Source of the DNA: an uncultured Bacteroidales bacterium
GTDB lineage: Bacteria; Bacteroidota; Bacteroidia; Bacteroidales; P3
Reading direction: 5' to 3'
Assembly: GCA_947167075.1 (NCBI GenBank)
Contig: CAMVGR010000002.1
Span: forward strand, 124,001 to 188,000
DNA: 64,000 bases
Made by a program: the position numbers and the translations under genes. Positions within the stretch are counted from its first letter, which is position 1. Each line of letters begins with the position of its first letter. This document shows, in pieces, positions 9,082-19,700 of the stretch. The notes beneath the pieces are model-generated. The model saw only the letters and a program-made list of their open reading frames with translations. It was not told the DNA's origin and did not search any database.

Positions 9082-9699
9082 CTAAGCGTGTTTTTTCTTC
9101 TTCTTCTTTTTCTTCTTCTTGGGGTCGTTGGCTGCAGCCTCCATGTTTTGCAGCAGTTCCTCTGTGGGGTGGAACTGGAATCCCTCAGGCAGTGTCAATC
9201 GCCCGTTGCTGAGTTCGAGCAGCTGTTGTGCTATCATTTCGTCGTCCACTGTGTCGCGGTTCCACTGCAGGTATTTGCGTTTCATGGCGTGGGCGATCTG
9301 TGCTGTAATCTCGTCGCGTGTGTAGCCAGCAGGCATTTCGGCCACTGCCGCTATCATTGCTTCCATGGCACGTCCATAGTGACGATAGCGTATCTTGCTC
9401 TCTTGTAGCTTGATGCGGTGGGGATGGAACGATTCGGTCTTTTCGCGGTCGATCTCGTACGGACAGTCGCAGTCTAGATTGTAGTCTGCCATGATCATTA
9501 GGTGATCCCACAGGATGTGATGGAACTCCGTGCGGTCTTTCAGTTTGGGATTGAGCAGGGCCATTACACCTATTATCTTGCGAGCCATTTGGGTCCGCTC
9601 CTCACGTGTGGGGAGCGTCTTGGCGTAGTCGATCATTTTGGTGACCGTCCGACCATAGTCGTTGATTTTCAGTAGGGGGCGTTGTGTATTATATTCCAT
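9082..9699 (-). CDS. DUF4290 family protein with poly-lysine tail
   Basis: A 205-residue cytoplasmic protein of the Bacteroidetes family DUF4290, recognised by its N-terminus (MEYNTQRPLLKINDYGRTV) and the charged helical body. Function is unknown. It ends in ten consecutive lysines followed by His-Ala, encoded by a run of AAG/AAA codons near 9086-9120. This run could be length-variable, because simple repeats slip easily. It is 24 bp after the outer-membrane-like gene and 53 bp before murA, in the same orientation. In other Bacteroidales I recall the same pairing with murA, which suggests an envelope or cell-cycle link, but that is memory and inference. Confidence 0.85.
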   Translation of the reverse strand: MEYNTQRPLLKINDYGRTVTKMIDYAKTLPTREERTQMARKIIGVMALLNPKLKDRTEFHHILWDHLMIMADYNLDCDCPYEIDREKTESFHPHRIKLQESKIRYRHYGRAMEAMIAAVAEMPAGYTRDEITAQIAHAMKRKYLQWNRDTVDDEMIAQQLLELSNGRLTLPEGFQFHPTEELLQNMEAAANDPKKKKKKKKKKHA

Positions 9700-9723
9700 T
9701 GGATGTTATTTCTCTCGTTTTGT

Positions 9724-10326
9724 CTACCAGGGCCAGTCGCCGCTGTACATTCCCCATCCGGTGTCGAACATGCCATAGCCAAAGCCGTTCATGTAGGGGT
9801 CGGGGATAAAGGTGCCGTAGGGGTCACGCACTATGTTGAAGTGGAATTCCAGCAATCCACCATTTGGCATCGCCCATTCTAGTCCCCCGCTCACCGCTGT
9901 CGGCTGCGTCGGCAGACTCTCGTTGTACCATAGCGGCTGGAAGTATCCACTCGCGTGGGCCACTCCGCCCCATACGGCCAGTTGGTCGCTGACCTGGTAG
10001 CGGGCAGCTGCCCATAGCGCTGTCATCTGTGTGCCATAGATCTGCGATGTGAGGTCGAGGTTGTAGTCTACCTTACGAACCCCCTGTGGCAATAGGTTGC
10101 CAGCCAAGGCAAATCCCGACACTACTGTGAGCCTGTCGTTCGGCTTCAGCTCGAAGCGTGGGGCGATCCATTGCAGGCTCCGGTTCTGTCCAAAGCCATT
10201 CATAAATGCCATTCCGGTCGATACTCTCACATGTATGCGCGAGGTGTCGACCTCTTCTGCCGTTTGGGATTGTACCCCCCATGCCGACAGCAGCAACAAT
10301 ACAATTATTGTGACCCTTTTATTCAT
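9724..10326 (-). CDS. Exported outer-membrane-type protein of unknown function
   Basis: A 200-residue protein with a clear signal peptide (MNKRVTIIVLLLLSAWGVQSQ). This start was preferred over a longer one 27 codons upstream because it gives the signal sequence directly. The mature part has alternating aromatic and polar residues (e.g. VRVSTGMAFMNGFGQNRSLQWIAP, LTVVSGFALAGNLLP) and ends in a Gly/Trp/Tyr-rich tail finishing in aromatic residues (GDWPW). The pattern suggests a small outer-membrane beta barrel, but no named family was recognised. It is the first gene of the nine-gene minus-strand run. No TAnnTTTGC promoter box is obvious upstream. Confidence 0.75.
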   Translation of the reverse strand: MNKRVTIIVLLLLSAWGVQSQTAEEVDTSRIHVRVSTGMAFMNGFGQNRSLQWIAPRFELKPNDRLTVVSGFALAGNLLPQGVRKVDYNLDLTSQIYGTQMTALWAAARYQVSDQLAVWGGVAHASGYFQPLWYNESLPTQPTAVSGGLEWAMPNGGLLEFHFNIVRDPYGTFIPDPYMNGFGYGMFDTGWGMYSGDWPW

Positions 10327-10486
10327 AATCTTCTCTTCTAACGCTAGGATATGTGTTTTATTGTTCCCATGCGAAAAAAGATTCCTCCGTAGACTCAACC
10401 TCGGCATTCAGGCATCCTAATGCAGTTTAAGAGAGGCATATAGGTGATTGTGGAGATGCTGATTGAGGCTGAGGATAATATAGTAA

Positions 10487-10521
10487 GTCCCACCAGCCCT
10501 TCTTCCGAGGGCTGGTGGGAC
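10487..10521 (-). terminator. Hairpin closing the sorting-domain cassette
   Basis: A perfect 13-bp stem (GTCCCACCAGCCC with its complement) closes a 9-nt loop. No strong T-run follows on the minus strand. The matching cassette at 63.2 kb ends in a hairpin with the same CCCACCAG/CTGGTGGG core, so this is part of the duplicated unit. Confidence 0.65.
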
Positions 10522-10554
10522 ACGTTCATCTATATGGACACACAAATGTATTCC

Positions 10555-10764
10555 TCACTGCACCAGCAGCCTGCGGCTGGCGGTGCCATTGGGGGTAGAC
10601 ACCTTCAGCAGGTAGGCTCCGGCGGGCAGTGCGTGGATGTCGAGGTGCAGGGTGGTGGTCGGGGCGGGGATGGTCATCTGCAGCAGTTGCCCTACAAGGC
10701 AGAATCCGGAGTGTATGCCGCGTGGATGCTCCGCCAAAGGTCCGTGTCGGCACACGGCAATCAC
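10555..10764 (-). pseudogene. Mini-ORF encoding the C-terminal half of a T9SS type A sorting domain (copy 1)
   Basis: A 69-codon frame starts at a GTG inside the end of the 11-bp repeat, preceded in frame by a stop. Its last ~50 residues (VGQLLQMTIPAPTTTLHLDI, then LPAGAYLLKVSTP, then TASRRLLVQ) match the end of a T9SS type A sorting domain, but no secreted cargo is attached. Copy 2 at 63211-63420 is nearly identical here at protein level and differs mostly by synonymous changes. It could be the relic of a lost secreted protein or a functional mini-gene; the first 16 residues are poorly conserved between copies, which favours a relic or a recently recruited start. Confidence 0.55.
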
Positions 10765-10810
10765 GGTTCATCTACGGTGCATGTACGGTGCATGTACGGA
10801 TGAAGTACGG
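10761..10810 (-). repeat. 11-bp-period repeat, 50-bp copy (minus orientation)
   Basis: On the minus strand this reads CCGTACTTCAT, then CCGTACATGCA twice, then CCGTAGATGAA and CCGTGA. It is identical in sequence to the copies at 28604, 47438 and 63165. It lies downstream of the terminator of the adhesin operon and directly before the sorting-domain mini-ORF. Confidence 0.9.
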
Positions 10811-10931
10811 TTGTGGTAGGTGGAGGGTACTGATATATAGTGCTTTATAAATGTTAAATTCGGTATATTCCTAAAAATAAAAGTGTTGCGGGTATGGAGA
10901 CGAATATTATCGGTATAGTGTACGATATGGT

Positions 10932-10973
10932 AAAAAGAAAACAGACAGGGATGTAGGATACAAGCCTGTCTGT
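10932..10973 (-). terminator. Rho-independent terminator of the adhesin operon
   Basis: A 9-bp stem ACAGACAGG/CCTGTCTGT (10941-10973) is followed on the minus strand by TTTCTTTTT. It lies 38 bp after the stop of the GLUG lipoprotein gene. Confidence 0.8.
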
Positions 10974-11011
10974 TGTGTTGTTGCGTCAGTTGATAGTAAC
11001 TGGCGGGGTGC

Positions 11012-13492
11012 CTATCGCCGATGTTTGAATGATGGGGAGGGCGATGTTATATTCAGTGTGTATTGCTCCAGCCATGGCAGCAGTGCTGCTTGGGCAGAAG
11101 TGGAGAGTCCTGTCCCGTCATATTTCCATTCTTTCCATCCGGAGCCCGAGTTGCTGCTTAGGGCTGTGTATAGGTCGTCTCCCTCGTTGTTGCGGTTATA
11201 GTAGGCGGTGATGCCATCGGCATCCGGTCCGGTGTGGCTCACTTGATAGCAATTTTTCATTGTGACACCCGATGCGGCTTTGTTGCCATAGAAATTGCGT
11301 GTGCCATGAGTGTTGATAGAGTAGCAGTTGCTCAGCGAACCTCCTGTAAGATTGCCTACCAGTGTGCCAGCCACTAGTTTGCTATCGCTGATGACATTGT
11401 CTAAATGGCTGATGATGATGTAGCTGTTTTCGATACTTCCACCATTCATTGTGGCCACCAGTCCGCCGGCATAGTGATCGGAGGCACTTTCGATGACGCT
11501 GATGATACGCGACGAATCGTCGATGAAGCAGTTGACACATGTGCCGCCATGGAGAGCGTATATGATGCCGCCCACATTGGTGCTGCTCAGGTTGGCACCA
11601 TTCCAACAGTAGTCTATCTTGTTGCTGCTGGAGGTGTTGGTGTTGTTCACTATACCTCCGATAGTGGCTGTGCCCTTGGTGCCAAGGGTCGACGATTTGG
11701 CGGTATAGCAATGCTCGACGGTGCCACTGTTGTTGCTATATACAATGCCGCCCCAGTTGGTGCCTCCCACGTTGGAGAGTTGTGCGGCATAGTAGCAGTC
11801 GCGTACTGTGCCGGTGTTTGTATTCACGATGCCACCGGCATTGCTGCCACCGTTGATACTTAGTTGCGAAGAGGTGTTGCATCCTTTCACCTCGCCGCTG
11901 TTGTCGTGGCAGATGCCACCGTAGCTTACCAAGTTGTTGAATGACAGTCGCAGGGTGCAGTCGCTGTTTTCGACGGTGCCGGTGTTGCTACCGCAAATGC
12001 CGCCAAACTTGAGGCTTTGGGTGGGTGTGATGGCCACTGGGCCAGAGCCCGAGACGGTGGTGACATGACAGTCGCGTATGGTGCCGTTGTTGTTGCGCAC
12101 GAAGGGGGAGAAGTAGATGTTGGAAGGGACAAGCGAGAGGGTACCTTCGCCGGTGGGGTGATAGTATTTGATGGTGAGTCCTTCTACCACTCCGTCGGCA
12201 GTGATCTCCTCGAAGATAGGTGCTGCCGTATTGTTTATGATTCCGGGGCTTGTGCTGTTGCCTTTAAAACGCATTATGCCCTTGAAGTGGTTGATGCCCA
12301 TATTCACACCTGCGGTATTCCATACCGACGACACGTCGATATTGTTCATGATGTGGAACACGGTCTGTGCGGTGACTTTCTGTCCGTTCACATACTTGTC
12401 GGCGCCATCGCTGTTGAAACAGTTGCGAAGATATACCATATCGGCAGCGGTGTATATCTTGAAGGGGCGCTCTTCGGTGCCGTTACCTACCAGGCCTATG
12501 CTTCCGTCGCCATCGCTCGCATCGAACTTTGTGATGCCGATGGCCTGCATATAGGTCATACTGCGGCGACGGGTGCGTACACGCTGAATCTGTTTGCTGA
12601 ACTTTTTGCCGTCGGCATTGGTTACGGTGACGTTGAGGCGATAGACAGTGCTTGTGTCGTGTCCGGCCATCGAGGGGAGAACAACGTAGAAGCTGCGTAG
12701 CGAGCCCTGCTTGAAATCGATGGTGTCGCTGTCGTTGGCGCATTTGATGGTGATAGTGTTGCCACCATCGCTCTTGTGTTCGAGGAAGGGGTTGGCACCA
12801 TGTTTGGCTACGACATCGAAGAGGCCACTGAGGTGGGTGTTGGTCTTTTGACCTTCTTCCACATCGCCGGATGCAGGTGTTTCGGCTGCGATGGTGATTT
12901 GCTTGATGACCTGGTCGCTGCCAGTATTGTTGAAGAACTGCAGGCGCACCAAGGCTGCCATGGTGTGGAAGTCGAGTCGCGGCTCTTTGCCTTCGGCATT
13001 CCATTCGTGTCCGCTCCAGGCCACCATGGGCAGTACCGAGCGGTCGAAGGTGTGGTCGCCACGCGAATCGGTGCGGTAGGTCTGCACATCGTTCAGATAG
13101 AGGGTGGCTACATCGAAGTGGTGTTCTGCGTCGGATGAGCCATAGGAAATGACATTGAGGTCGGAATAGGGGTGGAGACCTAAGAAGTATTTCGACTCCT
13201 CATTCAGTGCACAGATAAAGACACTGCTGTAGTTTTCCCAGTCTTCCGCTCCGCCACCTGTCAGCCATCCTTGGGTGTTTCCTGTGGTGTTGCTTCCGAT
13301 ACTTATTTCGTCGCCGTTTTCCCAATAGATCCACTGTTCGTTATTGTCGATATGGACTTTGGTGTCGTTCTGCCATTGTTCGGTGTATGCCTCGAAAGAG
13401 AAGGTTCTCTTTGTGGGTTCAGGCTGACACCCTGTTAGCGACAGCGCTATGGCAGTGGCCAAAAGTATGAGTATATGCCTTGTTTTATACAT
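11012..13492 (-). CDS. Surface lipoprotein with fimbrillin-like N-terminus and GLUG repeats
   Basis: An 826-residue lipoprotein. The start chosen is MYKTRHILILLATAIALSLTGC, whose LTGC lipobox gives a lipidated Cys; a longer frame running back across the 70-residue gene is rejected. Residues ~25-330 look like the N-terminal part of fimbrillin-type proteins (long beta-rich segment, WxxGDEISI, SxxYxLNVTVTNADGK), and the middle and C-terminus carry GLUG-like repeats about 25 residues apart (FGGICGSNTGTVENS, YGGICHDNSGEVKGC, AGGIVNTNTGTVRDC). Such proteins are exposed on the outer membrane and may act in adhesion. It is the last gene of a three-gene unit after the 4301-residue adhesin, followed by a terminator. 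Assignment to a fimbrial assembly role is inference. Confidence 0.8.
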   Translation of the reverse strand: MYKTRHILILLATAIALSLTGCQPEPTKRTFSFEAYTEQWQNDTKVHIDNNEQWIYWENGDEISIGSNTTGNTQGWLTGGGAEDWENYSSVFICALNEESKYFLGLHPYSDLNVISYGSSDAEHHFDVATLYLNDVQTYRTDSRGDHTFDRSVLPMVAWSGHEWNAEGKEPRLDFHTMAALVRLQFFNNTGSDQVIKQITIAAETPASGDVEEGQKTNTHLSGLFDVVAKHGANPFLEHKSDGGNTITIKCANDSDTIDFKQGSLRSFYVVLPSMAGHDTSTVYRLNVTVTNADGKKFSKQIQRVRTRRRSMTYMQAIGITKFDASDGDGSIGLVGNGTEERPFKIYTAADMVYLRNCFNSDGADKYVNGQKVTAQTVFHIMNNIDVSSVWNTAGVNMGINHFKGIMRFKGNSTSPGIINNTAAPIFEEITADGVVEGLTIKYYHPTGEGTLSLVPSNIYFSPFVRNNNGTIRDCHVTTVSGSGPVAITPTQSLKFGGICGSNTGTVENSDCTLRLSFNNLVSYGGICHDNSGEVKGCNTSSQLSINGGSNAGGIVNTNTGTVRDCYYAAQLSNVGGTNWGGIVYSNNSGTVEHCYTAKSSTLGTKGTATIGGIVNNTNTSSSNKIDYCWNGANLSSTNVGGIIYALHGGTCVNCFIDDSSRIISVIESASDHYAGGLVATMNGGSIENSYIIISHLDNVISDSKLVAGTLVGNLTGGSLSNCYSINTHGTRNFYGNKAASGVTMKNCYQVSHTGPDADGITAYYNRNNEGDDLYTALSSNSGSGWKEWKYDGTGLSTSAQAALLPWLEQYTLNITSPSPSFKHRR

Positions 13493-13526
13493 AGTGTAGT
13501 CCTTTTTTTTATTGTACTGCGACAGT

Positions 13527-13739
13527 CTATTCCCATAGACCGATCTCGTATTCGCCCTCTTTGTTTGTGTATTCAGTGTATTCGTCGGTCGAACGCATGA
13601 TGTTGCGGTCGCCTCCTTGTATGAGCACATAGTCATCCTTGCGCACCTCGTCGGTATAGTTACCCACTGTGGCAGAATAGCCCCTCTCCGGACGGTAAGG
13701 GAATACTTCTAGGATCGGTTTAATATATTCTCGTTTCAT
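13527..13739 (-). CDS. 70-residue protein coupled to the giant adhesin
   Basis: A small, charged, soluble protein (MKREYIKPILEVFPYRPERG...), without signal peptide or membrane segment. Its ATG overlaps the TGA of the giant adhesin gene (ATGA), so translation is probably coupled, and the lipoprotein start follows 34 bp later. I do not recognise the family. The KREYIKPxLEV opening resembles the short proteins often found beside T9SS or fimbrillin gene clusters, but that is only an impression. It is supported as a gene by the overlap and spacing. Confidence 0.7.
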   Translation of the reverse strand: MKREYIKPILEVFPYRPERGYSATVGNYTDEVRKDDYVLIQGGDRNIMRSTDEYTEYTNKEGEYEIGLWE

Positions 13740-16700
13740 TTCTTGATAAGTTTCTGAATCGTGACATCTTGTGGTGTGTGGATGCGTAGGTAGTAGGAGC
13801 CGGAAGCATAGCCCGTTACATCGACGGTGACCTGCTGGCGGTCGCTGGTGGTGTAGTCCTGTAGGCGACGGCCTTCGTTGTCGTAGAGTTCGACACGTTG
13901 TATGTCGTCTGCCTCCACGGTAACACGTCCTGTGGTCGGGTTGGGGTAGACTTTGATTTCTGGACGTTTGACGATGGAGGGTTCGTCGGTGCCGAGATTG
14001 CTGTTACCATCGTCACCAACGGTGAGCGAGAGGCAGATGATGCTGTCGCATCCAGTCACGCTCTGCAGTGTGTCGGTCAGCACGATGGTGGCTTTGCCGA
14101 ATTGACGTATGGTGGCACGGAGCAGTTCGGACTCGGCAGCTGTGAAGGTGAAGCCGTAGCCGTAGTAGTCATTGCCGACGGTCATGCTGTCGTTATACTG
14201 TTCGCGGCTTGTGTAGTGCACCTTGATGATGAGTCGGGCTGTGCTGTCCACCATCATCAACGAGTCGATAACGTGGCTCTCAGCTTCGGCATCGAAGTAG
14301 TAGACTGTGCCGTCCCATTCCACGCTGTCGCATCCATTGATGACCACTGTCTCGTGTACGGGTATGAGGTCGGGTGTGCCGAAGCGTGGATATCCGTTAT
14401 TGACTCCCTCGATGTCGCTACGCCAGGTGTTGTAGCTGCCACCTTGTTCACGTACCCAGAGGTTGAGTGCTCGGGTCAGGTTGTTGGTACCAAAGCTCTT
14501 CTCGCTTAAGAGCACCTGATTGCCACTGCCATCGAATGAGTAGGTGGCACTGATGGTTGAGCCCGGTTTCTGTTGGCCCACTTCGTTGAGGGTGCTTCTT
14601 ACTGCGTAGTAGTTGTAGCTTGCCTCTGTACCGCCATCGATTTCGCCGCCCACTGCTCCATCGTTCACAGTGCCTACCATTTGGCCGTAGACGTAGTTGT
14701 TCTGGATGATGGTGTTTTTGGCGTAGCCAACGATACCTCCCACATGCTCTGCTGTCTCTACTGCCTCGAAACGTATATAGTTGTTACGGATAGCAGCCTT
14801 GCTATTGTTCTTGCTACGGTGGAAGAGGCTGACAGGAGCCTTACCGTCGAGATAACCTGCTATACCGCCGCTGTAGAGAGCCTGCATGACGTTGGTGTTG
14901 CGGACGCTGCTGTTTTCTACCTTGGTGGAACCGGTGCCATAGCCGATAATACCTCCGGTGTAGACGGCATTACCCACATATTTGGCACTGATGTTCAGGT
15001 TGGAGAGGTTGTCGTCTTTCGACTTACCAATCAGTCCACCGCTGGTATGGCGTGTGGTGAGGATTGTAGTAGTGGTGACTCCTTCTACATCGCCGTTGCT
15101 CTGGGTGTCGGAAGCGTCTGCAACCACCACTTTGTCGACCTTCGATCCGTTCGACTCGGCAGCCAATGTTCCCACATACTGTGAGCCACGAATCAGCGCG
15201 CTGTTGAGCTCGATATTCTCCACGGTGGCTTTGTCTAGATGAGCGAAGAAACCTGCATAGTCGGAGTTGGGCTCGTCGACTAGGATGTTCTTGATGACCA
15301 CTTTCTTGCCATCTGTAGTGGTGGAAGGATCGGTATCGTTCCAGTCGTTACCCACACCGACAAAGCGGCCACGGAAGGGGTGCTGCGAGAGACCCACGGC
15401 AGTCCACTTGTGGTCTTTCATGTCGTAGGGCACTACGTTGTCATCGTTATCCTTCATCTCGTGCAGGTAGACGGTGTTGAAGTAGTAGGGGGTGGCTTGT
15501 GTACCGTTTAGTCCGTTGACGGAACTGATGAACCAAGCCAAGCCTTCCTTGTCATAGATGTGCACATCGCCGTGATGGGTTACCACGAAGCCGTCGCCTG
15601 ACTGTTTGGTGCCGTCTACCTCATACTCATCGGTGTTGTCGTAACGTACATGTCCTTTCGTCGGGGTGCTGATCACATCTTTCCAGTAGTCAAATGGACC
15701 GTAGTAGGCAACAACTGTAGCATCGGTGGCCGGTACGGTGTATTCGATTTCGTTGGAGTAATAGGGGTCGAAGTCCCACATGATGAATTTCGAGGTGGGT
15801 TCCCACTTCTCCGGGTCGGGGTCGACAGATACCTTTTTCTGGCGTGGCCATGTGGCCAAGCGGATGCGGTCTCCTTGGCAGAAGTAGATATCGTCAAGGT
15901 CTTCGCGGGTTTCGCCGTCGATGACGTAGATGGAGTCATTTTTTGTGTTCTCTTTTTCGACACCTTCAAAGGTGTGTACCAGTATGGTGCCCAAAGAACG
16001 ATCGGACCATACAATCGGTCTGATCTTGACACCTGGGAAGTTGCGTGTGCCGGCTGCAACAACGGGTGGGTCATTAGGAGCCTGGACGTTGGTCCAGTTC
16101 TCTACGGGTGCAGCAGCAGTCCAATTGTTGTTGCCGGCATTGATAGTGATGGTTGTCTGGATCTTCTTTTTGAGTTCGCAGTGTTTGGTGATGTCGTTGG
16201 CGATAAGTGTGTAGTTGTACACCTTGTTGTTGGCATTACGCGTAGATCCAACCGATGAGGTTGTGTAGACATCTTCTACTGCGTTGTTGAATAGGTTGAA
16301 GTTGCCGTTTTTCACTCGGTCGAGGACGGTTTCGTTGTCGCCGGTGGTGGTTCGTGTACGAACGGTGGTTTCTTCGCCGTCGTCGCCTTCTTTGAGTATC
16401 CATTCGTAGGTATAGGGGAAGAAGCCTCCCTGTACACGATAAGTTATCAAGTCGCCTCCGGTAGGACAGCTTACTTCGGGGTTGGCATAGTATTCAAGTA
16501 CACTATTGGGTTTTAGTCCCTTGATATCGGCATATTCGGGGAAGGTACCCGAGGCCTCTTGCATCTTGAAGGAAGCACAACGTTGCAAGTAGATTCGATG
16601 TGGATCGACACCGGTGTTGGCGAAAATATATTCGTCTTCGTCGGAGAAGAAGATTCCTTTTTCGTAAATGGATGTGGTGAAAGAACCTGTTGCGTTATAG

Positions 16701-19700
16701 GCAATCTGGATGGTGTCACGTACTAGAGGGTCATAGCCTGGGAACCACTTGCTCACACCAATTCTCCATTTGCTCGATAGGTCGCTCGAGAAGGTGATGA
16801 GGTCGGTTTGCCCGTCTTTCATCTGTACATCGCCGCTTGTGGGGGCAGTACGTGTCAGTAGCACATTGGCTAGCTTAGCACCTTTAACTGCGGTCTGAGT
16901 GTTGTCAAAGGCATAGCGCATCAGTTTATCGCCATCCTTAACCTGCTTCCAGTAGGTTCCACCGTCAAAGAGTCTGTTGTTTTCGATGCTGAGTACTGAG
17001 TTGAGACTGGATTCCAACAGTTGAATTTCTCCTCCGTCCACATATATTGCACCATTGGTTGGATGGTGTGCTTCCGAAGTGCCGAGTTTGGACGACAGGT
17101 TGTTCCGCACTATCACATTGTTGTGGAGTTGTAGTGTACCACCAGTTGCTACATTGATAGCACCGAAGAATGTCTTGTCGGTTTGGCCGGGGATGGTTCC
17201 GTCTCCGTAGGCGTTGAAGTTTTCTTCCACTATGGTTCCATTCTCCAGTTCCACCACACCGCCATTCATGACCTGGATGATAGGTGCGAACGACATATTG
17301 GTGTCGGCGTACTTGTTGCGAGCTTCACCTGTTTGAAGTGCTATCATGCTTTCTTCAGAGGTAAAGGCTGCACTCTTGGTTTCCATTTTACCGATGGCTG
17401 AGCCCTGGAAGTCGATACATGTAGCACGGAGGCTGGCATTGGCTCCCGACACCACAATCATAGGACCGCGATAGATGCATTTTTCGCCCGGGAAGTCGCT
17501 GTGGTGACCATAATAACGGATAATCGGGATGGGCATGTACTCGTAGCCGCGGATATGGGCTGTGTTGTCTGCTCCTATGGTTACTGCATCAAGAATGGCT
17601 AACACATCTCCTTCTTGATAAATACTATTGCTTAATGCTTCCTGGAAGGATTTGAGATAGGTACTGGGACGTTTGCCAGGATAATTCTTGAAGTTATCGG
17701 AATTGTTGTCACCATAAGTCAATGTGTAGTCTCCGCGACTAACGCTATTGGCTGATGCCAAGTAAATCGTATCGCCTTTATCGCGTGATTTGACGTTGAT
17801 TGTGATTGTAAACTCGTTTCTATTATCATACATCTTGGGCTTATAGGATGCCATGTGTAGTATAGCCTTACCGATATAGCCTTTGTTTTCGATCTTTGGA
17901 TAGACCTGTGTTCCGTCGAAGATGAGCTCTAGATCGATAGCGGATTCGCCACGTCCATCCACCACTCCGATACGTTTACCAAGGTTTTCGTTGCTGAGGT
18001 TCATAAGAGATATGGGAGTGTGATCATAGGGCTTGTCAATGTCACCCGTGTTTGCGAAAATACCGCTCTTACCGCACATTGTAACCAGGTTGGCCGGGGA
18101 TATAATATCACGAGTGTACCATCCCTCGGAAGCAGTAAGTGTGCTTGATACAGCATCCGAGGCATGCAGTCGTAGTCCGAATGTGGTGTTGTTTCCAGAG
18201 GTATTCACTGAATCACTGGTTAGCTTGAAGTGGCCATTGTTTGGATCGGATGCACCAAGCCATTCGCCATTACCACTTATGTTTTCAGGGGTTGTTGTCG
18301 AAATATCGGTTGGTGCCCACTCAATGCTTTCAATGTATACCTCGCGGGGCTCTAGTGTAGCTGGCAGAATGGCTTTGCGGGCGAAGATGTTGCTACGTCC
18401 TTCGTTGAACATCGCAAGCATTTCGTATTCGAGGTTGTTGAAGCTTTCCAGAATTGTCGATATGGTAATCTCTATATCAATATCGGCATTGATGGTTTTG
18501 TCGAAGTTTCCTCTTACACGTTTAGATACATCGTCCTGGTCAGCCAGCACATTTTGATTCTGATCTATATATTTACCCTCTGCATTTACCAGGTATCCTG
18601 TAGCACTTACCAGCTGGCCATTCACGTCTTTGAAGGTTTTTCCATCTCCTTGGTCTTGTGGTCCTTGATAGACACATTCGACCAGTGTGAATGTGACGGC
18701 ACCTACAAGGGTGTTAGAGAAGTTTGGATTGTAGGTAAGGAATAGGTCAAGTATTGGAGTGGTGTTCTTTTTAACACCGACTTCGGCTGTGGTGAAATTG
18801 TTGATCTCGTTGACGTTGAAGTTACCAGATAGCAGGGTTGAACCTGTCCAGTCGTCACCGCATGATTGTGGTTTGATGTAGTGGCCTTCTCCATCGACTG
18901 CGAAGTTTTCACCCGATGACATCATCAGTCCGAAGTATTTACCAGGGTTCTGTACAATAGCTTTTACACCAGAGATATCTTCTCCAGTATTGCCGACCCA
19001 TTTGCCCTTTGAACCATCTGCGTTTGGGGTCTCCCATGTGTTACTGACCGACTGCCAACTATTTGGATTCCATCCGCCTGTGGCTAGATCCATTTCATTG
19101 TTGTCGTCCGAGATGGTCACACCAGCAGTAGAGATCTTGTAATAGTGTCCTGGTGTGGTTGGAGGCAGTATTAATTGGCTATGTGCCAAAGCAAGGCTAT
19201 AGTCATTAGATCCTTCGTTGGCACGGAAGAATTGGTTCTTCCAGTTCTCCTTGTTAGAGGAATCAGCTGGGTCTATAGGTTGCAGTTTAGCAGGTTCTGC
19301 ATGAGCTAGAATTACCGCGTAGCGACGACGTTTTCCTTTGCCGATTGTCCATACACGGTAGTCTGTGCCATAGTTGCTATATGGGTATTGCTCGGTCCCA
19401 TTTGTGCTGCAGTGTGTGGCTGCATTAGGATCAATGGTGCACCAAGTTAAATCTTCATTGTTATCACCGCTCTTACCAGTGATTACTTGCAGTGAATCCG
19501 TGCAGGATGGGAGGAATCCGCCATATTCAACAGTATTGCCATGCTTGGTGGTAGTCCATATTGGATCGCTTCCTACGCTTCCTCCGTCGAATTTAGCTAA
19601 TGCTGTGATAACTGCATTTGTATTGGTTTGTGCTATCACGTATGCGAAACCGAATACAGGAGAATACTTACCTGCTTCGTCAATGAAGTCCACGTTGATA

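Larger units (their letters stand above)
10327..11011 (-). other. Gene-poor stretch: terminators, 11-bp repeat and sorting-domain mini-ORF
   Basis: This 685-bp gap separates two minus-strand transcription units. Read on the minus strand it holds a strong terminator (10932-10973), about 120 bp of AT-rich sequence with no signal I recognise, the 50-bp 11-bp-period repeat (10761-10810), a 70-codon mini-ORF for a T9SS sorting-domain fragment (10555-10764), and a second hairpin (10487-10521). I see nothing in 10327-10486 apart from AT-rich sequence. Confidence 0.7.

Noticed and set aside
11012-13636. Longer start for the GLUG lipoprotein gene (874 codons)
   Set aside because: The added residues run back across the 70-residue gene in another frame and would hide the clear lipoprotein signal that begins at 13492.
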